Shown here: one piece after another, positions 48,804-58,779 of the stretch
Numbering within the stretch: the stretch's first letter is position 1
Layout: every line of letters starts with the position of its first letter
Origin: Halictus rubicundus
Lineage: Eukaryota > Arthropoda > Insecta > Hymenoptera > Halictidae
Assembly (NCBI RefSeq): GCF_050948215.1
Contig: NC_135150.1
Coordinates: 24,469,943-24,533,942, forward strand
Direction of reading: 5' to 3'
Length of the DNA: 64,000 bases
Program-made: the position numbers and the translations under genes
Notes under the pieces: generated by a model
The model's database searches: none
Told to the model about the DNA's origin: nothing
Seen by the model: only the letters and a program-made list of their open reading frames with translations

Positions 48804-49281
48804 TTAACCCTTAGCACTCGATTGGCGACTATAAGCCGCCATTAAAAATTGTTGTATCATTAGTTAAAATATTTTTTACATTATTAACCCTTTGCACTCG
48901 GCGCTATTTTCATTCTAAAACTAAATTTTTCTTTCCTCTTAGAATATTTTCATTTCATTCATACGAAACTGATCCAATTTCCACATATAATATATGTAAA
49001 CGTTTAGTAATCTGTTAAATACAAATTTTGTAATGTAGCAAATACATTGTAATATTTTTTGTAATTTCTTTGAAACAATGCCACAACAATTTCTAGTGGT
49101 GCTCCAGAGTCACCACTCGAGTGCAAAGGGTTAAACAATACAGTATTGTAAATTGCACCATTTTCGTATGAATAACGTGAAAAAAGAAATATATAGCAGG
49201 GAGATGGGTCGGAAGAAATGTGTATCATTTTAAAATATCTTCCAGTGCAAAATGTTAAAATAGCTTCGAGTGCAAAGGGTA
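48804..49281. mobile_element. Composite TTAA MITE: one element nested in another
   Basis: The outer copy begins TTAACCCTTAGCACTCGATT (48804) and ends CTTCGAGTGCAAAGGGTA (about 49281); it belongs to the family at 4664-4896. The inner element spans 48884-49134 with perfect 17-bp termini TTAACCCTTTGCACTCG and TTAA on both sides. It sits at the ACATTATTAA site of the outer copy. Confidence 0.75.
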
Positions 49282-50222
49282 AAAATTCAAAGCGACTGCA
49301 ACCTCGCCTCTTCTTTCTCTAAAAAAAAAAAACAACGATCCGTGCGATTGCAACCAAAACGAGTCTCCCACTGGTTCACCCACGTGCCGAAGACTCTGCA
49401 GAAAAATCGGCGATCGGAACGCGCCCGAACGCTGGGCGCCCGCAGTGCGTCCGCTCCTGGCTCGCAGTTGAGTCGGCCTCTTATAAAGGGAACCCACGCT
49501 AGAGCGCGGGCCGCATACCACGGCAGCTTGTCGTCCGGAGCTGTAGGTGAGGATCTATCGCGTGATCTAGCGAAAATCCGTGGCACGCGCGCGCGAGTGA
49601 CAGCTCCGAAACTGCGCGGCGGGAAGAGTGCACGTTATCAGATACCCGGCCGCGATGCTAATCTCGGGAACGGGCGGATTGGTGATCGGAGTGCGCAGCC
49701 GGTGAGAAGGAAATTCGCGGAGGGCAGATCCGCTTGTTTACGTTGTCGCGGCTGTGGTCATGGAGACGCTGGTCTGACGTTGTAACACGTAGAACGGCGG
49801 CCGAGAACGAGAACCGGCTCGGTCTCGTATCGAAGGATCGGCGCAGAAAACGGCACGGGACGACGATCTATCGCGCAGCCACCGCCGCCGGCCGAAAACG
49901 CGATCAACGGGCACGTTGCCTGTTCCCAAGCGGCGTTCCTAAGCACGGATCGATCGACAGGTGACAACGCCTCGCGACCGGACGTTCCCCGGTGAAAGTT
50001 TCGCCGAGGAACTTCCTACAAGTTCGCTCAAAACGGCCCTGCCATTCCGCTCGTTTGCTTACCCAATTAGCGTTGCCTGCTACGATCCTCCTTTAATCAA
50101 GAATCTCGGTAATTACGTCCAAAAAGAACCTTCATGTCTGAATTCGTTCCCTTGGTGTCGGACCTGGGGAAAAGATGAACGGTGGATTTATCATTTTCTG
50201 TCTCTCTGGAATTGTTGAACAA
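49282..50222 (+). promoter_or_regulatory. GC-rich, promoter-like segment upstream of the C2 gene
   Basis: CpG-rich from about 49370 to 50000. A TATAAAG lies at 49482-49488, preceded by GC-rich sequence. Donor-like sites follow at CTGTAG/GTGAGG (49546), GCAGCCG/GTGAGA (about 49700) and CGACAG/GTGACA (about 49961). The first coding exon of the C2 gene begins with a 3' splice site (52413), so an upstream 5' UTR exon must exist; this is the nearest plausible place for it. Frames here have no recognisable domain. This is inference only. Confidence 0.3.
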
Positions 50223-52413
50223 GGACATTTTTACCCGGACCCTGTTTACGAGGAGCATCTTTGTTCTGCATAAACAGGACTCCGATAAAAGTCCCTTTCT
50301 ACAGTCCTGTTTGTTACGATTGATGAACGCGCACTGTGTATTATGAACAGGATTCGGATGGAAATATTTTTTTTTTCTGTATTCCTGTTTGGTGCATTTG
50401 GTGGGGGATATTTTAATTAGTAAACTGGACCCAGACGTTTTTTTCTTCGCTCCTGTCTGTCGGTGTTGACCCCAGACATTTTTGTTTTGAATACACAGGA
50501 CTCGGACAGGTCTTTCTATATTTCATAACCTTGGTGAGCTGCAAATAATCTGTAGACGTTCCAACCTGTTGCTTTTATAGCCTATATACCTTCTGCACGT
50601 TGTTTTCATCGTGAACGCATGAAATCCACAGTCTAGAATTTAGTAAGGAATTAATACCTAGGATGAAAACAGTCTTTACGAATGGTTTTCTTGAAAATCT
50701 GGAACTGAATCTTTCTGCGAAAGCCTATCATACGATCATTAATCAGATAAAATAAGATTGTCGAGTCGTTCGCCGCGAATAAAACAAATTATAGAACAGA
50801 GATCGATCTCTGATCGATATTCATTTAGATCAATTAGAAGGTGTGTCAAATTGACATGAGGAATAGTTGAAACTTAAATAAAGTCTTTCTGTTAAAAAGA
50901 GTCTTGAATGATTAGATTACATTCTGGAGAGTGACTCGACGACTTCCGATAAAAATTCACACGATTTTTCAAAAATCTCGTTCTAAAAGAGAATCATGAA
51001 TGAAATGGTCGGATTAGGCTCCATCGATTCCGAATAAAAATTAGCATCGCAGTTGAACGTTTTTCTCCCCCCGGAAGTCGTTTATTGAACGAGTTTCTAT
51101 AAACGATTCGAATTTATCGAACAGTCGGCGGCGAGGAATGCGTTTGAACGCGAAACGTCCGGTCGAAACGCGAGGTTTACGATCCCTTCGATGTTTACCG
51201 TTAACCCGTCGACTTCACCGTTTTCCGGCGGCTGTTCCTTCGTCTGTTATCGCTGCCGTTCCGCGATTTCAGTGCCGAGACAAGCGTTCGATTGTTCGCG
51301 GTTCCCGGTTCTCTCTGTTGCGAGGAATGAACGCGGGAAACTGTTCGTCGGTGAATCTTCGCGCGATGATTCGCCGGATGTATTGTTGCATCGGTCGAAA
51401 TGTGCGCCCGTCGCGCGTCACAGACACACGCGATACGCGAAATTGCGCCGGGCGCAGTCGCTTTTATTAATAGTGCAACCTAGTTACCGATCGTCTGACT
51501 TCTTCTGACTGTAATATGTATAGATAACGCTCATAATCTCCGGCTGAGTAATTTGCGGTTTCTCTGCTCTCTGGCTTTTAAAGTGTTTGCACGACGTGTT
51601 CGTAGAATATGTTTTCTGCCGCGTCTTTTTCACAGTGAAGTGGTTTTTTACGGGTCTGGGAATGCGTTCATCTTCTTGTCGAACTGCTCCGAAGTTTCTT
51701 TCCTAGCGTACACGTTTAACATTGTTGGACAACGCAAGCGTATACAAACATATCCTCTTACTTAGCCACGCCATTTTCTTCCTTAGATACTCCAATATTT
51801 CATTATTTGCATTAATAGAAAACGAAACGAACTTTCGGGACAACCTAATCTGGATTTTTGAATTCTTTCAAATGGAAATCCAGATAGGAAGCACTCAAGG
51901 TGATTTTATCCAACATTGAAGTGCCTAGAACAGTTGAAAAAATTGATTGAATCATTCTGTGATATAGTATTGATAATACTATCATCGGATTCTATATTCT
52001 TTCAAATAAAAATCGTGAAGGGTGATACTCGTGGTGTATTGATCCCAAATTGTCTTTGTTATAGTGTTCACAGCTGAAACAGTGTCAACATTTATGAAAA
52101 CACAATACAGTGTTAAATTTTTGAAAGATTATCGTTCATTCGCAGTTTCAATCAATCAGCAAGACTTCCTGCTAAAATTGGAGTGACAGAAAAGTCTCTT
52201 ATTCGACTTCGTATACACAAAATTTGCAATGGAAGATTTCTTCTGGTAACAATTCAATGAAAATCCTATTAACTTCACCAGTACGCATGATTACTCCTAA
52301 ATTTCGCACAAGTCTGCCATAATCCGCCTATGCCGCACCTACCACACAAAATTCAATAATTTCTCGATCCTCGCAGGACAGCTGACGTAACCAATTATTT
52401 TCTGTTCCCGCAG
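50223..52413. other. Probable intron or upstream region of the C2 gene
   Basis: Contains a dispersed-core repeat (50616-50635) and repeated short ACAGGACTCnGAT-type phrases at 50270-50510. Overlapping frames at 51138-51508 have no recognisable domain. The stretch ends at a good acceptor, TTTTCTGTTCCCGCAG (52398-52413). Confidence 0.4.
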
Positions 52414-52530
52414 AGATCATCGCCGACGCGTAACATGGTATATCGTCGCTATCGGCGCGATCGCTCGTGATCGATAAGCGGAAGCGATCGAAGGCAGCCC
52501 GAAAATAGAAGATAAACCGAAATACATAGG
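52414..52530 (+). other. 5' UTR part of C2-gene exon, with a short upstream ORF
   Basis: The exon begins after the polypyrimidine tract and CAG at 52413. An upstream ATG at 52435 opens a 12-codon frame ending TGA at 52470, before the main start. An in-frame TAA at 52513-52515 shows that the coding frame cannot extend further upstream in this exon and fixes the ATG at 52531. Confidence 0.6.
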
Positions 52531-52737
52531 ATGGCGCTGGCTAGGATCAAGAGTTTCATCGACACCGGCTTGAAAACGGTGTCGCAGCCGTTGGACCGGA
52601 CCGTGAATCTGGAACCGGAAGTCGGCATTAGGATCGTTCATTCGAGCAACGACAGGGCGTTGTACGTGACGGTGCTCGGTGCTCGACACTTGCCGCAGAA
52701 TTTCGGTTTCACGCGTGTCAACAGCTACGTCGTCAAG
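52531..52737 (+). CDS. C2 gene coding exon 1
   Basis: It encodes residues 1-69, starting MALARIKSFIDTG and ending NSYVVK before the donor AAG/GTAGAT. The start context has A at -3 and G at +4. Phase 0 at the donor. Confidence 0.85.
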
Positions 52738-55700
52738 GTAGATAACGGAGCTGTCCGCAATATATTTCGCTCATGCTATCTGACCGGTTACGCAACCAGG
52801 CGGGAATGATCGCGCGCGAACCGCCACTTTAGCCTCTATTGACCGAACGAATCTTCGCGGACGGTGCTCGGGACGCGTGTGGGAAACCGTTTATCGTCTT
52901 CGCCCCTCCCTTCAGGGAGCCCGCTAATTACGCCGATTAAAATTAGATTGAATTCGTTAGGGTCGGAATTATCTCCCGGCTCCCGCAGCCGGAAGATAAT
53001 TCGATGTAAACGAATAAACTTTCACGCTGAACCATGCGAAATAGTCGTACTAGCTAAATAGTCGGTGATGATCGCTGACGGGCACCTTGTATGTTGGAGG
53101 AGTGGATCGTGAGTCATTCGCGATCGTCAGATTGTACGCGGAGAAAGACGAGAGACACGCCCAAAATGATTTAACGGGGAGATTCTTGTGCAGAATCGCG
53201 AAATTCTCTGGACCGCTCGGTTCCCGTTTCTTCGGATTGTATTTGATTGTATTTCAGTAGAAGATCGCTCTCTTGAATCAGTTCTCCTCTTGTCCGTCTG
53301 TTGGTTCAGCGGAGTTTGTAGAATTTGGAACCGTGCCTGATCTTGTTTAGGTTAATGGAGCTCACGGTGGGACTTACTGTGTTCCTTGGTGCAACTACTC
53401 TAATCCTTCATGCGCGAGAATTATTTCCAGCATGTTCAGTACGCCGAGTATAGTCGATGAATGAAACGTCTCTACGAAACAATGCACTCGAGAGTTACAT
53501 ATAAAAATTAAAAAATTCAAACTCAAAACTGAACAGTATAGAATATCCTTAATCAGAAGGACCAATAACTTCTGAAATAATCATTCAAATTCGTCCGCGA
53601 AGGGTTAATACTGAAAACTGGAGCATTCTCTAAAAAAAAAATTGTTCAATATCCACAGAAATTTTGTTCATAACTGAGCAAAATTATCCAGTCATTTCTT
53701 CCGAGTTAATCATTTGGAAGAGATTTGTAGACTTCTTCTAGACTCGCCGCAGGCATCAAAAGGCCAGTTAGGCGTGCGGTGTCTGAACCACTGCGAGCAA
53801 CACAGCAAGAAATGAAAGTAGTCCGTTTCTCTTCCAGGTGAAGCTGATCCCCGGAAAGGAGAAGTTCGAGACCACCTCGAAGAACGAGTCCTGGCCGCAG
53901 TGGAACGAGGAATTCACGTTCCACCTTCGCAAAGAGACCAAGCTGAAATTCGGCAAGACGAAAGTCGTCGAAGAGGAGATCAACGGCTCCAGATTCATCG
54001 TGGCGACGCTCTTCGCGATTCTCGAGGACAAGCCGTTGATCGCGACCGAGAAGAAAGAGGCGGACAAAGACAAGACTGGATCCCCCACCAAGGAGACGCC
54101 GAAGAAAGGTGGCAAAAAGAAGGATGGACAGGGAGCGTCTACGGAGAACCAAGAACCAACGAAGGATAAATTGTTGAGCAAATTTTTTGGAAAGAGTTCC
54201 GACAAGTCCACGGAGTCTACGGTCACCGAGAGGAAGATGTACGATAAGAGACGCACCGTTGGAGCAACCACCATATCTTTGGATCCGAAGAATTTTACGT
54301 CGAAACCAGTGAAACCAAAGCACCCCAGCGACGTGTCCACGGGGGATATGTGGAGGCCCTTGCGGCCCATTGCCAGCGGAATTTCTGGGGCCGAGGACAA
54401 GGTGAGTGGCCCCTAATCAGGCATAGTTTATTGAGGATGTCGAGCAGTGCAATCTGAGGGGGGCCTCGTGGTCCCTTTTAACTCTGCAATGGAGTTAAAC
54501 GAGGTCTCAATGTGACTGTAGAGGTCCGGTTAGCGTAATCAGTTGAGGAAGACAGGATTCGGATGATTGGAGGATTTGTGATAGGGGACTGCGCGGATTT
54601 TGTGTATTTCGGCAAAAATTAGCAGGCCAAATGCAAATCAGACATTCAGAGAATTTAGGAAGACTCAACTCAACCCAATTTCTCTCAAATTCTTACTTGG
54701 TTTATCAAATTGAAAGAAGATTTGTTTAATTCATATTACTGGCAATCGATGCAGACAATTTTTATTTTATGTTATCTTGAACTTACTCGATTTATTAAGA
54801 GGAGGAACACGTTTCTATCGAATTCCTGTGTCTTGCAGTCGATGCAGACAACTTTTATTTTACACACAAATCTACAGTCTAGTTGTTGTTGTGTCCTATA
54901 AAATCTAAAACTATTTTTATGTTCTCTGTAACATAGCAGACGATTGCAATTTTTCTAAATCAGTTTACATTTAATGATCCACAACCCACTTATCGGAAAT
55001 ACTCTCTTCAAGAGTCTCGCCAATCCAGGAACCTTTCTATAAAGTGCATCTTGTTCTTCCGAGTGAACGGAAAAGCCGTTGATGTTATTAGGAAGCCGAT
55101 CGAATGATAGAAGCGAGTCTGATAGGGTCAGAGAACAAGCAAACTCTGGTTAGAACTGATTAGATCCATTGCTAGTTCAATTCCCATCGATTGGATCTTC
55201 AATTGCGGTTACAGCGGCGATCGCGGATCTCGAATATCCTGTGAGAGAAGAACGTTGTTTAATAATTTCTCTTTGTTCGCAGAGGGAAAATAAGAAGGGT
55301 CAACTCGAACTATCCCTCTGCCAAGAGAAGACGGACAAACGAGAAGAGGGTAGCGAGAAGCTGGTGCTGTCTCTGCACCGTCTGAGATGTTCTTTGCAGA
55401 CGATGCACGAGCACGAGGCCCTGAAGGGGCAGATGTACATAAAGATGTCTGTGGTGGACAACGGCAGGGTCACTCATTTCTGGAAGAGCAACCGATTCGC
55501 GCCGTGCGTCTCGATGAAGTTCGCGCCGGAAATGGCGCGGGTGATCGCTGACAATCCTTATCAGGGTGCTCTGAAGGACGTCAGCTTCGTGATCAAATAC
55601 GTCTCCAAGAATAAGATGGGTAAGGAGCCCCTGGACCACTCATCGAGCCTACCAAGCGTTGAAACTGACTGGAACAATTTGATAAAAATAACGAGAATTT

Positions 55701-56101
55701 ATTTAGATTTTATGCGATTTTCATTGCAATGCATTTAGCATAAAAATAGGTCAAATATAAGACTGTAAAGACACCGGAAGAATTGAATGAAGATTGAAAT
55801 ATACTTTTCTTGAGGCTCCATTTCTTACAATTGACTATATTTTTATTTTGCATAAAGTTCCGCAGTCCAGTAATCACAATAATTGTAAAATGAGAAATAT
55901 GAAACCAGTCGTTTGATGGTAGGCTTGGTATTAATTCTCGAACAGTGTTCGCTGACCGTGAAATTTCTTTCTGCAGGAAAGAAAACGACAGTTGGTCACT
56001 TCGTGATCGGGCCGGATGTGGCAGGACAGTATGGCGAACAGTGGAAGCAGGCTCTCGCGAAACCGGGCCAGCAGATAACGAAGTGGCAGTCGTTCGAGTG
56101 A
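52531..56101 (+). CDS. Tandem-C2, synaptotagmin-like protein (4 coding exons, 410 aa)
   Basis: Coding exons are 52531-52737, 53838-54401, 55283-55619 and 55977-56101 (1233 bases with stop). All junctions are GT/AG; phases are 0, 0 and 1. The protein has a C2A-like domain at about residues 30-139 (ALYVTVLGARHLPQ, then NSYVVKVKLIP and WPQWNEEFTF), a lysine-rich linker (about 141-225) and a C2B-like domain at about 262-410. The end, WKQALAKPGQQITKWQSFE, has the synaptotagmin C2B tail pattern. No signal peptide or membrane segment is seen, so a cytosolic or peripheral-membrane protein is likely. The usual loop aspartates are not evident (NSYV where SDPYV is typical), so calcium-independent lipid or protein binding is inferred. 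The ortholog name is not known to me. Confidence 0.85.
53838..54401 (+). CDS. C2 gene coding exon 2
   Basis: It follows the acceptor TCTCTTCCAG and encodes residues 70-257: the second half of C2A and the charged linker. It ends at AAG/GTGAGT. Phase 0 on both sides, so skipping it would preserve the frame while removing half of C2A. Confidence 0.9.
54735..54895 (-). repeat. Dispersed-core repeat, two tandem partial copies in intron 2 of the C2 gene
   Basis: AATCGATGCAGACAATTTTT (about 54745) and AGTCGATGCAGACAACTTTT (about 54838) mark two copies. The second continues to CACAAATCTACAGTCTAGT, the degenerate family core. Confidence 0.6.
55283..55619 (+). CDS. C2 gene coding exon 3
   Basis: It follows the acceptor TCTTTGTTCGCAG and encodes most of C2B from RENKKGQLELSL to SKNKM, ending ATGG/GTAAGG in phase 1. 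The open frame extends past both splice sites, but the flanking parts do not fit the domain. Confidence 0.9.
55977..56101 (+). CDS. C2 gene coding exon 4 (terminal)
   Basis: It follows the acceptor TTTCTTTCTGCAG, completes a split glycine codon, and encodes KKTTVGHFVIGPDVAG to the C-terminal KWQSFE and TGA (56099-56101). Confidence 0.9.
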
Positions 56102-57056
56102 AGATGACAAATTTTCGCGCGAGAACGTGCGTCATCGAAAACTAATCGAGGGTGCCATCGAACGGTACCATTCCAAAGAACGTTGAAGCGGAATTTTGCT
56201 CAGTTTTTCTTTCTTCTTCTTTTTGTTACACACGGGAAATTCACTCTTCGAGGCAGATCGCACGTATTAATATCTCGCACCTATTGTATTTTGTACATAA
56301 TTTATTCCTCTAGAAACGTTTAACCGTCCGCGATTCCTGGACGAAAGGGGGACAACGTTCTGCCAGGAACGCGAATAACAGAACCGTCCAGTAAACTAAG
56401 TGCCTGTCGGCGTGCCTGGGCCGAGAAACTGTATTTTTATTGTTGGTAGGGAGAGACGAAACACTTTGTGGTGAATCTGTGCCAGAAGCGATCTTAAACG
56501 GACGCCGAAGGAATTTTTACTTTTGTATTAACGACTCCGCGATCCAACACCTACTTACGAGGATGTATTCTGGTCAGCGATGAAAATTTCGCTGATCCGC
56601 AATTTTTTATTCGACACTTGTGTATAGGCATACGCGAGCGTGTATCGTGACCACGAATTATTTTAAGACGATCGCGACGGTATTTTGTAAAGCATTATTT
56701 ATACCGATGTAAGTACGTGTATAGGCATTTTTGTGAAACCGACTGTAATCCAACGATTACTCTTCAGATCCAAGTGATTACACCAAAAAAAAAAGAAAAA
56801 AAAAAAAGAAAATGACGACGATCGAATATATTATTATTAACGCACGTAATTGTATAACAAAGATATATATTTTCTATATCCAATACACACACACATACAG
56901 ACACGCATAGACACACATACGACGTTGTTACATTGTAAGGATGATATTAACGTTTTCTACACCTTGTTTTCAATAGATCTTTATTTATCACTTTTATTGT
57001 ACACCTGTAACAGAACACATAAAAGGAATGGTGCGTTTCTGTATTCAATGGTATGT
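56102..57056 (+). other. Probable 3' UTR and downstream region of the C2 gene
   Basis: Non-coding and AT-rich from 56660. An A-rich run lies at about 56784-56811 and a short CA run at 56884-56895. I see no canonical AATAAA on the + strand, so the 3' end cannot be placed. Confidence 0.4.
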
Positions 57057-57062
57057 TTTATT
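57057..57062 (-). terminator. Candidate polyadenylation signal of the Ly6 gene
   Basis: AATAAA on the - strand, about 650 bp beyond the Ly6 stop codon. It is the nearest canonical hexamer I find downstream of that gene. Confidence 0.3.
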
Positions 57063-57709
57063 TGCTGCGTTTGTTCCGTTAACTAGCTAACACTCTCCGG
57101 GAAAGTACATATAAAAATATAAAGAAGCGTCGTGATATTTTTATAATTAATACTAACTTCACGAACTTAATAATGGACGGTAATGACAGTCTTATCTGTA
57201 ACGTGGTTGTCTATAATATCGATCAAGTACAGTGCACGCCCGTGGCGTTCACCTTTTGTACTAGGCCACTCTAAATTCACGAGTATGTTCACAAACATAC
57301 GTTGGTTGCGTCGATAAAAACATACTTCTCTAAAAGTTACAACGACGATGAATACCTTCCGGCTCCAAGGTAAAAAGTGATATTGTACAATCGTTTAAAA
57401 AATCTCATATAAATATCCTCTTAATTGGTCTAAAAAATTTTCCCTAGCAAGGCGTAAAAAGGCACTTTTCTGTATACGTTTACAAAATACTGAAATTGAT
57501 TTCAAGCGTTATTATGACTCTAAGAAAATTTGCGCATCTTTACTTCCCTGACGTTCAGATCGTAAAATTGTTTAAAAAATTGTAAAATTGTTAAAAGAAC
57601 TCTCCTTAAGTAAGTACGAGCGGATCTCTATACTGTAAAAAATGTATGATCAAAAGATGAATCGATTCAGTTTGTCAGATCTAAGCAGTAAAATCTTTGG
57701 TCGACTATG

Positions 57710-57939
57710 TTAAGTATAGACAAGTACATATCGCATTGAAACTATGGCAGCTATCAACGAGACGATTAGACTGCTGCGATTGTACGGAGCTGCATTGCAG
57801 CCGTCCTTGCTATTGCAAGTGCAGTATTCCATGAATATGTTGTAAGTCCCAGTTCTCATCAGACAAAATCTCTCGTCACCCTGAATTCCTGGCTCGCCCA
57901 TATAAGCGCAACTACGAAAGTACCTCCATACCCCATTGA
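57710..57939 (-). CDS. Ly6 gene exon 3 (terminal)
   Basis: It follows the acceptor TTGTTCTTAG and restores VNGVWRYFRSC in the family's usual spacing. It continues to the CTCNSKDGCN signature, the hydrophobic tail and TAA (57712-57710). Confidence 0.88.
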
Positions 57940-58779
57940 CTAAGAACAATGATAAAATCCATAAAATAGAAATATAAACCATTACTTTACCTCCGGGATC
58001 ATTAATGCATTCACGTACCTTTCTGGCGAATCTTGCGACACATTGTTGGTCTGACCCCTGGCAAATGCTCCAGATCGGGTTCTTGTTTACAGTCTGTGAT
58101 TGGCACTGTCGTATTGTCAAAGGGATCTCCACATTTTGGATCTGAGTCTGACCTGCATACCCAGCACTTAATAGAGTATCCTGTAAATATTAGATGGTTG
58201 AAAATTTCAGTAAAAATGAGTAGAAATTTAAAAGAGTAGAAAAATTAAAACAGTTTAAGAATGTAGATCAATATTTTGGAATTATTGACATTATTCAGAA
58301 AGAAAAATTTGTATCTAGTTCCTATTTTGTGCAATAGGTGAAGAAAATTTTCGTTTTTCATAAAGGTCTGCAGTTTATTGAACACAGCAGCTTAAAATGC
58401 TCAAGTGAATAAGATTAGAATAGTTTAAAAGAATCGGTATATTATTTTGAACTTGATTAAAATTGTTAAAAACTTTCTGTCTGGTTCCTGCTTCTTGCAA
58501 TCGATGTAGAAAATTTTTGTTTTGCACAAAAATTCGCAGTTTAGTGAGAACAGAAATTGGGAAAGGTCACGTAAATCGTGTTCGTTGTTGTCTATTAATT
58601 TGTCAACAAAGCAGCTCGCCGAAATGAATATTTTGAGGGCGAATTTCTCCAAAACAATGCTTGAAGGTTATGATCTAAAGTGTAAACGATCGATACACTG
58701 ATAAATATTTACCTTGATGCACGCAGAAGAGGAAGAACAATAGTGTCAACAAGCTGCGAATGTTATTTTCCTGGGCCAT
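57710..58779 (-). CDS. Ly6/uPAR GPI-anchored protein, quiver/crok type (3 exons, 152 aa)
   Basis: Exons are 58713-58779, 58019-58180 and 57710-57939, with introns of 532 and 79 bp, GT/AG ends and phase 1 at both. The protein starts MAQENNIRSLLTLLFFLF, a signal peptide of about 22 residues. The mature part has ten cysteines (28, 31, 39, 53, 70, 87, 102, 116, 118, 124), opening IKCWVC and closing CTCNSKDGCN, the Ly6/three-finger pattern. An N-glycosylation sequon lies at Asn45. A hydrophobic tail (about 134-150) after small residues near 125-127 indicates a GPI anchor. Such insect proteins act at the cell surface in ion-channel modulation, septate junctions or trafficking; which applies here is unknown. 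The body (GEPGI, GDERFC, RTGTYNIF) resembles quiver/crok proteins; no symbol is assigned. Confidence 0.88.
58019..58180 (-). CDS. Ly6 gene exon 2
   Basis: It follows the acceptor AATATTTACAG and encodes GYSIKCWVC to MCRKIRQK, ending AAAG/GTACGT. Reading through the donor meets an in-frame TGA within three codons, so splicing is required. Confidence 0.85.
58355..58560 (-). repeat. Dispersed-core repeats in intron 1 of the Ly6 gene
   Basis: Two degenerate copies: TTCATAAAGGTCTGCAGTTTA at about 58357-58377 in one, and TGCAATCGATGTAGAAAATT to TTGCACAAAAATTCGCAGTT at about 58495-58537 in the other. Confidence 0.55.
58713..58779 (-). CDS. Ly6 gene exon 1 (signal peptide)
   Basis: ATG at 58779-58777, 22 codons plus one base, ending CATCAAG/GTAAAT. 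It encodes essentially only the signal peptide, an arrangement common in insect Ly6 genes. Confidence 0.85.

Noticed and set aside
53706..54400. Long - strand frames opposite C2-gene exon 2 (205 and 210 codons)
   Set aside because: They are antisense shadows of a verified coding exon.
55169..55282. Upstream extension of the frame containing C2-gene exon 3
   Set aside because: The added residues do not fit the C2 fold and lie before a good acceptor (CTTTGTTCGCAG) that joins in phase with the previous exon.
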